Positions 17,939 to 26,386 of a stretch of DNA of 64,000 nucleotides are shown here, one piece after another. Numbering within the stretch: position 1 is the first letter of the stretch; each line of letters opens with the position of its first letter. The stretch spans positions 186,001 through 250,000 of the forward strand of contig JAWKOD010000005.1 in assembly GCA_041391385.1 (NCBI GenBank), read 5' to 3'. The notes beneath the pieces are model-generated. The model saw nothing but the letters and a program-made list of their open reading frames with translations, had not been told where the DNA came from and did not search any database. The position numbers were made by a program, and so were the translations under genes. This stretch comes from CANIGN01 sp041391385 (GTDB lineage Bacteria; Bdellovibrionota; UBA2428).

Positions 17939-18210
17939 ACCTTATAACGCTTTTTTGGACGAAAAATTCTTTGATGTATCCAAAACAAACCACGAGTTGC
18001 CCCGAATTGTGGCGAATCTCAGTGTTGGTTGTGAAAACAGGGGTTCGATACACTTGAATCCCAACGGACGTTGGTTGTTGTTTTTGTGTAGCGTAACATA
18101 TTGAAATTACTTAATTAGGATGCGCTCATGCGCGGAAAAATTTTAAATTTTTTGGTTTTTTGTATTTTGGAAAATCTGATTCGATACAGTGTCTGAAACG
18201 TAACGTAAAA

Positions 18211-18287
<77 letters not shown>

Positions 18288-18428
18288 AACCGGTAGACCA
18301 CTTGAGTTGTAATAGGGGTCTTGATGAGGGTCAAGAAGCTCGGAGGAAATATTCATCAATTTTTCTATTCACTTGGGGTCTAGGGCGCCGCTCCTAAAAA
18401 GGCCTTAATCTGGCAGCTAGCAGGGCTT

Positions 18429-18445
18429 CCATCCTGGCCGGATGG
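18429..18445 (+). promoter_or_regulatory. Leader hairpin before pckG
   Basis: CCATCC-tggcc-GGATGG forms a perfect 6-bp hairpin 28 bases before the pckG ATG. It could be the terminator or a leader structure; no T run follows, so a regulatory leader is the better guess. Confidence 0.3.
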
Positions 18446-18472
18446 GGGTATATGGGGCTATAAAAGTTGCCA

Positions 18473-20341
18473 ATGACTGCTTCTGCTCAAAGTACTGAAA
18501 ATCTTAAGTTAACGACAACCACTCATGCTGAGCTTCTTGAATGGGTTCAAAAAGTGGTAACTCTTTGCCAGCCCGAATCGGTGCATTGGTGCACGGGGAG
18601 TGAAGAGGAAAACAAGGAGCTTTGTCAGCTTTTGGTTGAGCGAGGGATTTTTGTTCAGCTTAATCCGAAGATTCGTCCCAATTCTTATTTAGCAAGGTCT
18701 TCGGCTTCGGATGTAGCTCGAGTAGAGAGCCGCACGTATATTTGTTCCAACCGTAAAAACGACGCAGGTTCCACCAATAATTGGATGGCACCCGCTGAGA
18801 TGAAAAAAATTCTCGATAAAAAATTTGAAGGCTGTATGAAGGGTCGCACTCTTTATGTCATTCCTTTTTGTATGGGTCCTTTGGATTCTCCTTTGGCGCA
18901 AATCGGGGTGGAGTTCTCGGATAGTCCCTACGTGGTTGTAAATATGCGAATCATGGCGCATATGGGAGCACATGTTTTAAAACGTCTCGAAGACGAAGCA
19001 TCAGGGGCGGCTCCCAAAAAGAGAATGGCTCATGGTACTTTTATTCCGTGTGTGCACTCTGTGGGAATGCCTTTGGCTCCTGGGCAAAAGGATTCTTCTT
19101 GGCCTTGTAATGACGACAAGTACATTGTGCATTTTCCTGAGACTAAACAAATTTGGTCTTTTGGTTCTGGGTACGGCGGTAATGCACTTCTTGGTAAAAA
19201 ATGTTTAGCACTTAGGATTGCATCTAACGAAGCTCGCGACAACGATTGGATGGCTGAGCATATGTTGATCTTGGGGATTCACACACCAAGTGGCGAAAAG
19301 ACTTATGTTACAGCGGCGTTTCCCTCAGCATGTGGAAAAACAAATTTGGCTATGATCGTTCCGCCCGAAAAATATCGCAAAGAAGGGTGGCGCACTACTA
19401 TTGTGGGTGATGATATCGCGTGGCTTTGGCCTCACGAAGACGGCACATTGCATGCTATCAATCCTGAGACTGGATTCTTTGGAGTTGCTCCCGGCACCAG
19501 TGTTGAAACAAATCCCATCGCAATGGATTCCATGAAGGAAAATACCATTTTTACAAACGTCGCCCTTACGGACGAGGGTGATGTGTGGTGGGAGGGCATG
19601 ACGGCTACTCCTCCAAAGCATCTTATTGATTGGACGGGCCAAGATTGGACTCCGGAGTGTGGGCGCAAGGCTTCGCACCCGAATGCTCGATTTACAGCAC
19701 CTGCTAGGCAGTGCCCAACGATTGATCCCGACTGGCAAAACCCCGATGGGGTGCCAATTTCAGCGATTGTATTTGGTGGGCGAAGGCCTAGTACCATGCC
19801 TTTGGTGTACCAGGCTTTTCACTGGGGACACGGTGTTTACATGGGGGCTACTATGGGAAGTGAAACCACTGCAGCCGCTGCTGGCTTGGCAAGTGGAGTA
19901 AGACGCGATCCCATGGCGATGTTGCCTTTTTGTGGATACAACATGGGTGATTACTTCCATCACTGGTTGTCGATGCGAAAGAAAGTTGTAAACCTTCCAC
20001 GATTTTTTCATGTGAACTGGTTTAGAAAAGACGAGAATGGAAAATTCTTATGGCCAGGATACGGCGAGAACATGCGCGTATTGAACTGGATTATCGACCG
20101 ATGTCATGGTCGTGCTATGGGGCATGAGTCGCACATTGGTTGGGTTCCCAAATACAAAGAAATGAACTTTGAGGGTATTCCTAACTTTACAGAAAAGGAC
20201 TTCGAAAAGGTGATGGCTTTTGTTCACGAAGAGTGGAGAGCTGAGGTTCTTTCTCAGGATGAGTTGTTCTTTAACTTGTATAACGAATTGCCTAAGGAGT
20301 TAGTGTTTCAAAAAGAGCTCTTGGCCGCACGCTTGAGTTGA
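18473..20341 (+). CDS. pckG: Phosphoenolpyruvate carboxykinase (GTP)
   Basis: About 622 residues from ATG 18473, the usual length of GTP-type enzymes. It converts oxaloacetate and GTP to PEP, CO2 and GDP, the entry to gluconeogenesis. Family hallmarks seen: the kinase P-loop FPSACGKTNLAM, the metal site region GDDIAWLWPHEDG, the GGRRPSTMPLVYQ segment, and a C-terminal ENMRVLNWI region. A gluconeogenic enzyme fits a life on amino acids and lipids. The ribosome binding site is weak; an in-frame TTG six bases upstream exists. Confidence 0.97.
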   Translation: MTASAQSTENLKLTTTTHAELLEWVQKVVTLCQPESVHWCTGSEEENKELCQLLVERGIFVQLNPKIRPNSYLARSSASDVARVESRTYICSNRKNDAGSTNNWMAPAEMKKILDKKFEGCMKGRTLYVIPFCMGPLDSPLAQIGVEFSDSPYVVVNMRIMAHMGAHVLKRLEDEASGAAPKKRMAHGTFIPCVHSVGMPLAPGQKDSSWPCNDDKYIVHFPETKQIWSFGSGYGGNALLGKKCLALRIASNEARDNDWMAEHMLILGIHTPSGEKTYVTAAFPSACGKTNLAMIVPPEKYRKEGWRTTIVGDDIAWLWPHEDGTLHAINPETGFFGVAPGTSVETNPIAMDSMKENTIFTNVALTDEGDVWWEGMTATPPKHLIDWTGQDWTPECGRKASHPNARFTAPARQCPTIDPDWQNPDGVPISAIVFGGRRPSTMPLVYQAFHWGHGVYMGATMGSETTAAAAGLASGVRRDPMAMLPFCGYNMGDYFHHWLSMRKKVVNLPRFFHVNWFRKDENGKFLWPGYGENMRVLNWIIDRCHGRAMGHESHIGWVPKYKEMNFEGIPNFTEKDFEKVMAFVHEEWRAEVLSQDELFFNLYNELPKELVFQKELLAARLS

Positions 20342-20353
20342 GTTGATTTGTTT

Positions 20354-20598
20354 TTAGACAGCACCTGAGTGGTCATTGTGGTCGCCTTCAAAGAACACGT
20401 GATCGCGACCCAGAAAAGCATAGTTGTGTTTAAAGTTTTCAACTTTTTTTTCGGCCATAAGATAAAGTTCAACGAGTAGTTCTTGTGTTTTATTCACTTT
20501 GTCCTGAATTTCAGCATCCAAGCGTTCAGAGTGGAGCTCTTGAAATTTTTCAATAATATTAACTATTTGATTGTTAAGGCTAAGGTTTTTAGTGGCAT
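20354..20598 (-). pseudogene. Small acidic/helical protein, frameshifted near its start
   Basis: A good ribosome binding site (AGGAGA) precedes ATG 20598, but the ATG frame closes after 11 codons. Adding one base to the homopolymer at 20586-20590 gives an uninterrupted protein of about 81 residues: MPLKNLSLNNQIVNIIEKFQ, a helical middle (ELLVELYLMAEKKVENFKH) and the C-terminal DHVFFEGDHNDHSGAV. No family recognised. Without correction no normal start codon serves the long frame. It lies convergent to pckG, 13 bases apart. Confidence 0.5.
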
Positions 20599-20728
20599 GT
20601 ATGGCTCTCCTAAGAGCTGCACCCTAGCAAGATATGACGCGGTGCCACATACATTTACTTAACAATGGTTGAGACTATATTTTCGAATTTTTCTGAAGCC
20701 TTGATTGATCGATTGGTAATAATAAGAA

Positions 20729-20805
20729 TGGTACTCGCTACTGGACTCGAACCAGTGACCCCTTCCATGTCAAGGAAGTACTCTAACCAACTGAGCTAAG
20801 CGAGC
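20729..20805 (-). tRNA. tRNA-Val (GAC)
   Basis: 77 nt with encoded CCA. Acceptor GCTCGCT pairs with AGCGAGT (one G-T), D arm TAGCTCAGTTGGTTAGAG, anticodon loop CTTGACA with GAC, T arm CTGGTTCGAGTCCAG. Confidence 0.95.
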
Positions 20806-20859
20806 CTTGGTTATGAACTTAAAATTAGCTAAGGGGCTACGGCTCTTCAAGCAAAAAGA

Positions 20860-22500
20860 TTAGGGTTCTGAGATTGTTTCATTGAAGACGTTTTTGAGTG
20901 TCCACACATAGACGGCATTGGTCCAAAGGAAGCCTTTTTGATTGGGATATTTTCCAGATTTATCTACAGGGAGATCTCCGTTTACACCATCCAACTTTTC
21001 ATACATAAAGCCCGTTTCGTCGTAAACTTTTTCAATTGCTCCGGTCCACTGAGAGGCAATGCCTTTGGCGGCCTCTGTTTGGCCGCTTTGCATGAGACCT
21101 TGAATGGCAAAGAACTGGTGAGGGGCCCATGCATAGGGGGCATCCCATTGTTTTCCAGTGGGCTTGGCAGAAGAAACTATGCCACCTTTTCCATGCAAGG
21201 CTTGCGCGCTCTCGTTAAACGCTTGCATTCTTTCTGGTGGCACAAGTCCAGCCCATAGAGCCGCATACACATCGGCGGTGAGCATGTCGGCGTGTTGCCC
21301 AGTTTCAAAATTGTAATCAAAATAGTTCCCACGTTTTTTGTCCCAAAGAATTTTATTAAACGTATCGTAACGTTTTTTAGCAGCCGCTTCGTATTTCCTA
21401 ACACCAGCAGGATTTCCAACTAGATTGTGCAAGTAAACTAAATCCCTTTCGTATTTATAGAGAATAGAATTCAGCATCACGGGATTGTGTTTTGTGATTT
21501 CACCTTTAAATGCGCCTGTAAAATCTTTGCCGCTTTCCGCCTCGGCTCTTACGTCACGATAAGTTTCTCCAAGTTTTGAGTCATCATCTTCGCCCCAGCG
21601 TTCAGGACGTTCTTGGTCTACCTTGTCCCAGTGGCGATTGAGCCCTGTTTCACTTATATAGCGTTCACCGTCTTTCATCCAAAATTGTGAGTAGTCTTTT
21701 TCTAAAGCATTTAAGGCATCTGCCGCCCATGCTTTATCTTTTGCAGTAATTCTGGGAAGGCTTTTCATGTAATCCACCACCATAGAGGAAATCATGGGGG
21801 GTTGAGATCTCGAGAGGTAATAAGTTCTTATTCCATTGGGAATAAGTCCGTAATTTTTAATGAGGTAGAGAAAGTTATCTATTTGCATTTTGGCAACTTT
21901 GCGACGGCCTGTTGCCAAGAGGCCCTGAAGCCCAAAATAGGAATCCCAATAATAAGATTCCATAAAACGTTGCCCCGCTATGAAAAAGGGATGAGGCACT
22001 GGTATGAGAGAGTTACTGGTTTCTTTGGGGGTTTCTTTCCAAAGATTTTTCCACATTCTTTCAGTATAAAAAAAAGCTCGTCTACGCAGGGAGTGGCCCG
22101 TGACTTTTCGTATCCCACCTAGGTGTTTGGGGTCTGCTGTCTTGAGTGGTTTTTCGCGTTTGTAGAGTGCTGCTATGAGATAGCTGACTCTAGCCTTTTC
22201 GTTTTCTACTCCAGGGAATTTTCTTTCAGCCTTGGATTCAAGTTTTTGACGAAGTTCATCCGAGATCTCACGAGGAATGAGATCGGCAAGTGTTTTAAAA
22301 TCTTCGGTAATGTGTAAGTCGCGAGCTCGGGCAATCAAGGGGTCTTCTGTGCTTTGATCGTAAGGTTTTTTAATTACACTGCTGCGAGACCTCGAGCGTG
22401 GCATAGAGACGAGCAAGTCTTGACCTTGTAGTTCTTCTCGACAGTGTGAATAGCTCACTTGAGTACTTGCGAATATTGCAAGTAATAAAAGAAAACGCAC
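20860..22500 (-). CDS. treA: Alpha,alpha-trehalase, secreted
   Basis: 546 residues with an N-terminal signal peptide (about 1-20). It is a glycoside hydrolase 37 trehalase, cleaving trehalose to two glucose, acting in the periplasm. Signature regions: AGQRFMESYYWDSYF (trehalase signature 1; PGGRF is AGQRF here) and GKQWDAPYAWAPHQFF (signature 2), with the (alpha/alpha)6 helical pattern between them. It is a single gene; the downstream neighbour is tRNA-Val. Confidence 0.93.
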   Translation of the reverse strand: MRFLLLLAIFASTQVSYSHCREELQGQDLLVSMPRSRSRSSVIKKPYDQSTEDPLIARARDLHITEDFKTLADLIPREISDELRQKLESKAERKFPGVENEKARVSYLIAALYKREKPLKTADPKHLGGIRKVTGHSLRRRAFFYTERMWKNLWKETPKETSNSLIPVPHPFFIAGQRFMESYYWDSYFGLQGLLATGRRKVAKMQIDNFLYLIKNYGLIPNGIRTYYLSRSQPPMISSMVVDYMKSLPRITAKDKAWAADALNALEKDYSQFWMKDGERYISETGLNRHWDKVDQERPERWGEDDDSKLGETYRDVRAEAESGKDFTGAFKGEITKHNPVMLNSILYKYERDLVYLHNLVGNPAGVRKYEAAAKKRYDTFNKILWDKKRGNYFDYNFETGQHADMLTADVYAALWAGLVPPERMQAFNESAQALHGKGGIVSSAKPTGKQWDAPYAWAPHQFFAIQGLMQSGQTEAAKGIASQWTGAIEKVYDETGFMYEKLDGVNGDLPVDKSGKYPNQKGFLWTNAVYVWTLKNVFNETISEP

Positions 22501-22524
22501 CTAGCTGATTATAATTCAAAAAAT

Positions 22525-23235
22525 CTAAAATTGAGTGCTTATTTTTATTAAGAAATTTGGCATTCTACTAAGAATTATTTCTTCAACGTACTCCAATGTT
22601 CCGCTAAGTATGAGGAGGCCTAATACGAGCGATATAGCACCTGTGAGCAGGTTGATGCTTTTTCCAAATCTTAATAATTTTATTCTGAGAAAAATAAACT
22701 TTTTAAGTAAAAATCCAAGTGCTAATAGGCCAATGCCTGCTCCCATGCCAAAACAAAAAAATACGAAGGCTGATCCCAATACATTTTCAGATTTACTGGC
22801 GAGTGCAATAGCAAGTCCGAGTGTGGGGCCGGTGCAGGGGCTCCATATCATTCCTAAAAGTGCACCTGAGGAAAACTCATAAAGAGGATCTTGGTTGGAG
22901 ATTTTACTTTGAAGTGAACTTCCCAGATTGCTTATTTTTAGAAAAATTCCAGAGGATATTAATTTTAATCCAGGAATTAAAAAAAATAACCCGACAAGCA
23001 CTAGAATCATTGCGCCTATTTTTTGAATCACGTCAGGATCAAAAATGCTCGCAAAGGTAGTGGTCAGTATTCCAAAAACTGTAAAAGATAAAGTGAGTCC
23101 AAGGGCACTTAAGAGTGGGCCAAACTTTGAAGACTTAAGTGATGAACTGATAATAAGTGGGAGTATGGGTAAGACGCAGGGGGCGAGCAGACTCAGCCCC
23201 CCAGCAAAAAATCCCAAGTAATACTGGGAATACAT
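22525..23235 (-). CDS. CcdA/DsbD-type transmembrane thiol transporter
   Basis: 236 residues from ATG 23235, which has AGGAG upstream; an upstream extension to 23349 overlaps the thioredoxin gene and is not coding-like. Six membrane helices, with the two family cysteines in LAPCVLPILP and SPCTGPTLG. CcdA proteins carry electrons from cytoplasmic thioredoxin to periplasmic partners. The gene lies 8 bases after the thioredoxin-like gene, its likely partner, and shares its ECF-type promoter. Confidence 0.88.
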   Translation of the reverse strand: MYSQYYLGFFAGGLSLLAPCVLPILPLIISSSLKSSKFGPLLSALGLTLSFTVFGILTTTFASIFDPDVIQKIGAMILVLVGLFFLIPGLKLISSGIFLKISNLGSSLQSKISNQDPLYEFSSGALLGMIWSPCTGPTLGLAIALASKSENVLGSAFVFFCFGMGAGIGLLALGFLLKKFIFLRIKLLRFGKSINLLTGAISLVLGLLILSGTLEYVEEIILSRMPNFLIKISTQF

Positions 23236-23243
23236 GTTAACTC

Positions 23244-23651
23244 CTAATTTAATCCGCTTACGAAACTTTGAATTTGATTTTCGTTTGTGGTGCCTGGAGC
23301 AAGTCTTGCAATTTCTTTTCCGTTTTTTAGAGCTACGAGAGCTGACCATTGTCTTTTATTAAAGCCATATTTTTCGTAAACATTTTCAAGAGAAGAGTCG
23401 TTTCTTTCTACTCTAAGGGCAAGGATATTCGCGTTGTTGATTCCTGCTTTTTCTAAAGCGGCGTCTTGAGTATCGCAGGTTGGGCAACCTCGTTTGTGAA
23501 ACCCAAGGACTACGGTCTTAGCTTGCTTTTCAGCGTTCTGGAGGGCAGCTGAGCTGTAAGGCTGCCAGTTAACTTTTGCGAATGCGTTTTGGCTCAAGCA
23601 AAATCCAATAAGAGCTGTCGAAAGTGTTAGGGTTTTAAGTAAGTTTTTCAT
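23244..23651 (-). CDS. Periplasmic thioredoxin-like protein
   Basis: 135 residues with a signal peptide ending at QNAFA (about residue 25). The thioredoxin-like fold has active site CPTC in FHKRGCPTCDTQ. It is probably kept reduced by the CcdA-like protein encoded next and acts in periplasmic thiol or peroxide repair. An ECF promoter motif (23680-23707, minus) lies about 30 bases before the ATG, matching the motif before the divergent sigma gene. Confidence 0.88.
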   Translation of the reverse strand: MKNLLKTLTLSTALIGFCLSQNAFAKVNWQPYSSAALQNAEKQAKTVVLGFHKRGCPTCDTQDAALEKAGINNANILALRVERNDSSLENVYEKYGFNKRQWSALVALKNGKEIARLAPGTTNENQIQSFVSGLN

Positions 23652-23679
23652 TAAGTTGAGGTCTCCTTCTATACATGTC

Positions 23680-23707
23680 TATTCGTGCCTTTAAGGGAGT
23701 GGGTTAC
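23680..23707 (-). promoter_or_regulatory. ECF sigma promoter for thioredoxin/CcdA operon
   Basis: On the minus strand GTAACC (23707-23702), 16 bases, then CGAATA (23685-23680). This equals the GTAAC-type -35 and CGAA-type -10 of NrsF-controlled ECF sigma factors and has the same spacing as the divergent motif upstream of the sigma gene. Confidence 0.65.
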
Positions 23708-23734
23708 AGGGGTAAAATATTTTTTGTACATCGT

Positions 23735-23762
23735 GTAACAATTAAGACCTTTTACACGAATA
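23735..23762 (+). promoter_or_regulatory. ECF sigma promoter for the sigma/NrsF operon
   Basis: On the plus strand GTAACA (23735-23740), 16 bases, then CGAATA (from 23757), about 19 bases before the GTG of the sigma gene. The match to the divergent motif implies autoregulation. Confidence 0.65.
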
Positions 23763-23780
23763 CAGTTATAAGAGAGTGTA

Positions 23781-24329
23781 GTGTACAAAGTTGATTGGAG
23801 GCCATTAGAGCTTCTGGCTAGTCAGGCTCTGAGCGGAGATAAGAGGGCTTATGCAGATTTGCTGACGCAAATATCTCATGTTCTTAAGCCTCGATTTGAG
23901 CGCAGTCTTCCGTCTGCCTATGTAGAAGATGCTCTCCAGGAGACACTTATGGCGATACACAAATCGATTCACACGCTGGATTTGAGTAAGTCTCTTGCGG
24001 CCTGGGTTTATGCAATCGCTCGGTATAAAACTCAAGATCAGTTAAGACATATTTACAAGCATGCGGTTGTTGATGAGTTAGACGAGGGAGCTTTGTTGGG
24101 AGCTTCTCAATTGAATCAGGTGGAGGCGTCTCAGCTTGATGTTCTTTTAAAATCATTAAATGAGCGAGAAAGTCGTATTATTGTTTTGCTTAAGGTCGAA
24201 GAGTTTTCAGTCAACGAAATAGCAAATGAGTTAAAAATGACGCCCTCTAATGTTAAGGTCACAGCATTCAGGGCAATACGAAAATTAAGAGAAGCTCTTG
24301 TGGAGGAGGATTTTTATGAAAACAGATGA
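23781..24329 (+). CDS. ECF sigma factor, NrsF-linked
   Basis: 182 residues from GTG 23781. Region 2 is at about 20-90 (YVEDALQETLMAIHKSIHTL, SLAAWVYAIARYKTQDQLR) and region 4 at about 120-175 (LNERESRIIVLLKVEEFSVN, then EIANELKMTPSNVKVTAFRA). Its 3' end overlaps the gene for a DUF1109/NrsF anti-sigma factor by 14 bases. In Caulobacter this pair (SigF/NrsF) responds to oxidants and heavy metals. A matching promoter lies in front of it and in front of the divergent thiol-redox operon, its likely target. Confidence 0.92.
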   Translation: MYKVDWRPLELLASQALSGDKRAYADLLTQISHVLKPRFERSLPSAYVEDALQETLMAIHKSIHTLDLSKSLAAWVYAIARYKTQDQLRHIYKHAVVDELDEGALLGASQLNQVEASQLDVLLKSLNERESRIIVLLKVEEFSVNEIANELKMTPSNVKVTAFRAIRKLREALVEEDFYENR

Positions 24330-24945
24330 TTTGATTTCTAAGTTGTCCTCTGAGCATAAAAGAGTAGAAGTTCTTCCGCCTTTTTGGAAGCGTTATTTGC
24401 GGTGGTCTCTGATTTCGGTTCTTTGTGTCTTTACAGGTGTTTCGCTTGTAGGGATTCGCGAGGATTGGGTTGAGCTGTTTAAATCGACATCAATGCTATT
24501 GCAGAATTTGGCAATACTCTTGGGTGCTCTTTTGGCCTCGGCCCTTGCTCTTTTATTGAGTGTGCCTGGCAGTGAAAAAAATAAACTTCTTAGGTATCTT
24601 GTTCCGCTTCCTTTTGTTCTTTGGGCGATAGTACTTCTGGTGAGGGGATTAGAAGCCCCTTCTTTTTATCCTGGTATTGCAATGGGCTGTGCTGCGGAGA
24701 TTTTTTCTCTAGGATTTATCCCCGGTATTTTACTTCTTGTAATCGTGCGGCGCGGAGCTACCTTGCATCGTGGAAAGGCTTCATTTTTTGTGTTTATGGC
24801 AGCTGCCGCTCTTGGAGCTTTCGGGGCCCAATTTAGTTGTCATAATGACGATCCCTTTCATCTCTTATTCTGGCATTTTATGCCGGTCCTCATCATCGGG
24901 ATTTTGGGAGTAGCATTAGCTAAAAAGCTATTGAAAAAAGTTTAG
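24316..24945 (+). CDS. nrsF: NrsF-type (DUF1109) membrane anti-sigma factor
   Basis: 209 residues from ATG 24316 (GGAGG just upstream). Six membrane helices follow a short cytosolic start (MKTDDLISKLSSE) that should hold the sigma factor. Two cysteines in loops (GCAAE and FSCHND) correspond in position to the pair needed for signalling in Caulobacter NrsF. It keeps the ECF sigma inactive until stress. Confidence 0.88.
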   Translation: MKTDDLISKLSSEHKRVEVLPPFWKRYLRWSLISVLCVFTGVSLVGIREDWVELFKSTSMLLQNLAILLGALLASALALLLSVPGSEKNKLLRYLVPLPFVLWAIVLLVRGLEAPSFYPGIAMGCAAEIFSLGFIPGILLLVIVRRGATLHRGKASFFVFMAAAALGAFGAQFSCHNDDPFHLLFWHFMPVLIIGILGVALAKKLLKKV

Positions 24946-24957
24946 AGGTAAAAAGCG

Positions 24958-26376
24958 TTACTCTTTTAGGATTACTTTTAGATAATCAAACCCAATTTTG
25001 TACATATTGCCGTCGTAATAACGCTCTAAGTTTTTATCTACGTCTTCGCCCAGTGCTTCTAGTTCTTTGAGGAAGGAATTTCGACTCTCCTCGCTGCTAT
25101 CGTAATTTTCCCTGTAGATGAGTATTTCGTCAGGAAATATTATGAGGGGAGCTAGAAATTCAAATTCTTTGGGGAATCCTGTTGCAATATTTGGAAACAA
25201 CCGTCTCTTGTCAATTCTTAGTGCAAGAAGGCTTCCAGCGGGCCCTTCAATGCGTTGCCCGCCACTTACAAAACTTTCTGCAACATTGAAATCTGGGCTT
25301 AAAGAAAGAAAAATAGATAAGCCACTGTCTGCTTCAGAATGTGAATGCATCATGTCAGTGATTTTAGCTACACTTTCTACGCTGGAAGCAGCGATTTTAG
25401 TTTGATCTCGGTCACCGAATGAAATTCTCTTTTTAGGGTAATCGCGTATATTCTTATCTATTTTTTCGAAATCTCTATTTAGAAACGGTGAAAGAAATAT
25501 TTTTGCTTTCCCATGGGCTCTGTCTTTAGTCATGCCGATTTCTCTATGTGAAATACCTCTAAAGGCTAATACCGTTGAAGTGGGGTCTGGATGCTCTATG
25601 GCTTCGATCCAAAGATTCCACGCATTTATTTCAGCTTTTTGCATAAGTTTCCAAGGAAGTATGTTTCGGAGGTATTTTGCAACTCCTGCTCGGTCGTTGC
25701 TAAGTCGTAATTCTTCAAATGAATCTGTGTTCATTGCTTGGTTTTGGGTAAATTCTTCTAGGTTGTTTCTCTCTGAGTTTATGGCTTTTACTAATGTTTC
25801 TTTAAGCTGTTTTTCTTTAATATTCAGCAGTTCTTCTAAGTAGCTACGAGTTCCCGGAAACTGTTCTTCAAACTCGTTTGTTACAGACATTTGTTTAAGA
25901 AGGTCTATTCTCCAGCGCAATAATCGGGCTTGTGCTGAGGGATCGTCGTTTTTTGCGTCATAAAACAACTCGCTCATCGCATAAACGGATGTCGTGCTAC
26001 CAAGTTCTTGAATGAGCCCCGTTGTGTTATTTTCAATTCCTTTCATTTCAATACATCCAGGAAACTTTAAGCATCCAAAGAACACCGCATCAGGTAAAAG
26101 AAGTTTGGGGTTGGCGAGAGCTTCAGCATCATACAAAAGCTGGAGGGTGAGTTTGTGTGATTTAATAATAAAATTTAAGTTGGTGTGAGTGTCTGTTTCT
26201 ACGACCGGTAATTGTTTAGTTTCGAGTCCAAATCGTGGACGTTCCTCGGCTTCGTCAAAATGTGTAAGGACTTTGAGGATGTCTCTTTCGACGTTAAACA
26301 ATGGTGTTTGGGCGAATGTGAGGCTCGTATTTAACAAAAAGAAGGTAACTAAAATTGTTCTAAGAGATCCAAGCAA
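24958..26376 (-). CDS. Secreted ADP-ribosyltransferase-like protein
   Basis: 472 residues with signal peptide ending at TFAQT (about residue 24), start TTG 26376 without clear ribosome binding site. The C-terminal third carries a pattern like R-S-E ADP-ribosyltransferases: R273 in AFRG, S358-x-S360 in FLSLSPDFNVAESF, and E404-F-E406 in PKEFEFLAP followed by a hydrophobic strand (LIIFPDEILIY). The N-terminal 270 residues are helical and unassigned. If correct it would modify a host or competitor protein outside the cell. The fold is inferred from motifs alone. Confidence 0.55.
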   Translation of the reverse strand: MLGSLRTILVTFFLLNTSLTFAQTPLFNVERDILKVLTHFDEAEERPRFGLETKQLPVVETDTHTNLNFIIKSHKLTLQLLYDAEALANPKLLLPDAVFFGCLKFPGCIEMKGIENNTTGLIQELGSTTSVYAMSELFYDAKNDDPSAQARLLRWRIDLLKQMSVTNEFEEQFPGTRSYLEELLNIKEKQLKETLVKAINSERNNLEEFTQNQAMNTDSFEELRLSNDRAGVAKYLRNILPWKLMQKAEINAWNLWIEAIEHPDPTSTVLAFRGISHREIGMTKDRAHGKAKIFLSPFLNRDFEKIDKNIRDYPKKRISFGDRDQTKIAASSVESVAKITDMMHSHSEADSGLSIFLSLSPDFNVAESFVSGGQRIEGPAGSLLALRIDKRRLFPNIATGFPKEFEFLAPLIIFPDEILIYRENYDSSEESRNSFLKELEALGEDVDKNLERYYDGNMYKIGFDYLKVILKE

Positions 26377-26386
26377 GGAACAAGTG

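Noticed and set aside
17843..18057. N-terminal extension of the XRE regulator and a 123-codon plus-strand frame
   Set aside because: Both cross the operator-like palindrome; the extension lacks HTH-family sequence and the ATG at 17840 has a good ribosome binding site.
19325..19797. Long minus-strand frames within pckG
   Set aside because: They are antisense shadows of a highly conserved enzyme gene.
23236..23349. N-terminal extension of the CcdA-like protein
   Set aside because: Very basic, non-family sequence overlapping the thioredoxin gene; ATG 23235 has AGGAG.
26189..26386. Upstream extension of the 26387 gene
   Set aside because: It lies antisense to the signal-peptide end of the divergent gene and reads as low-quality sequence.
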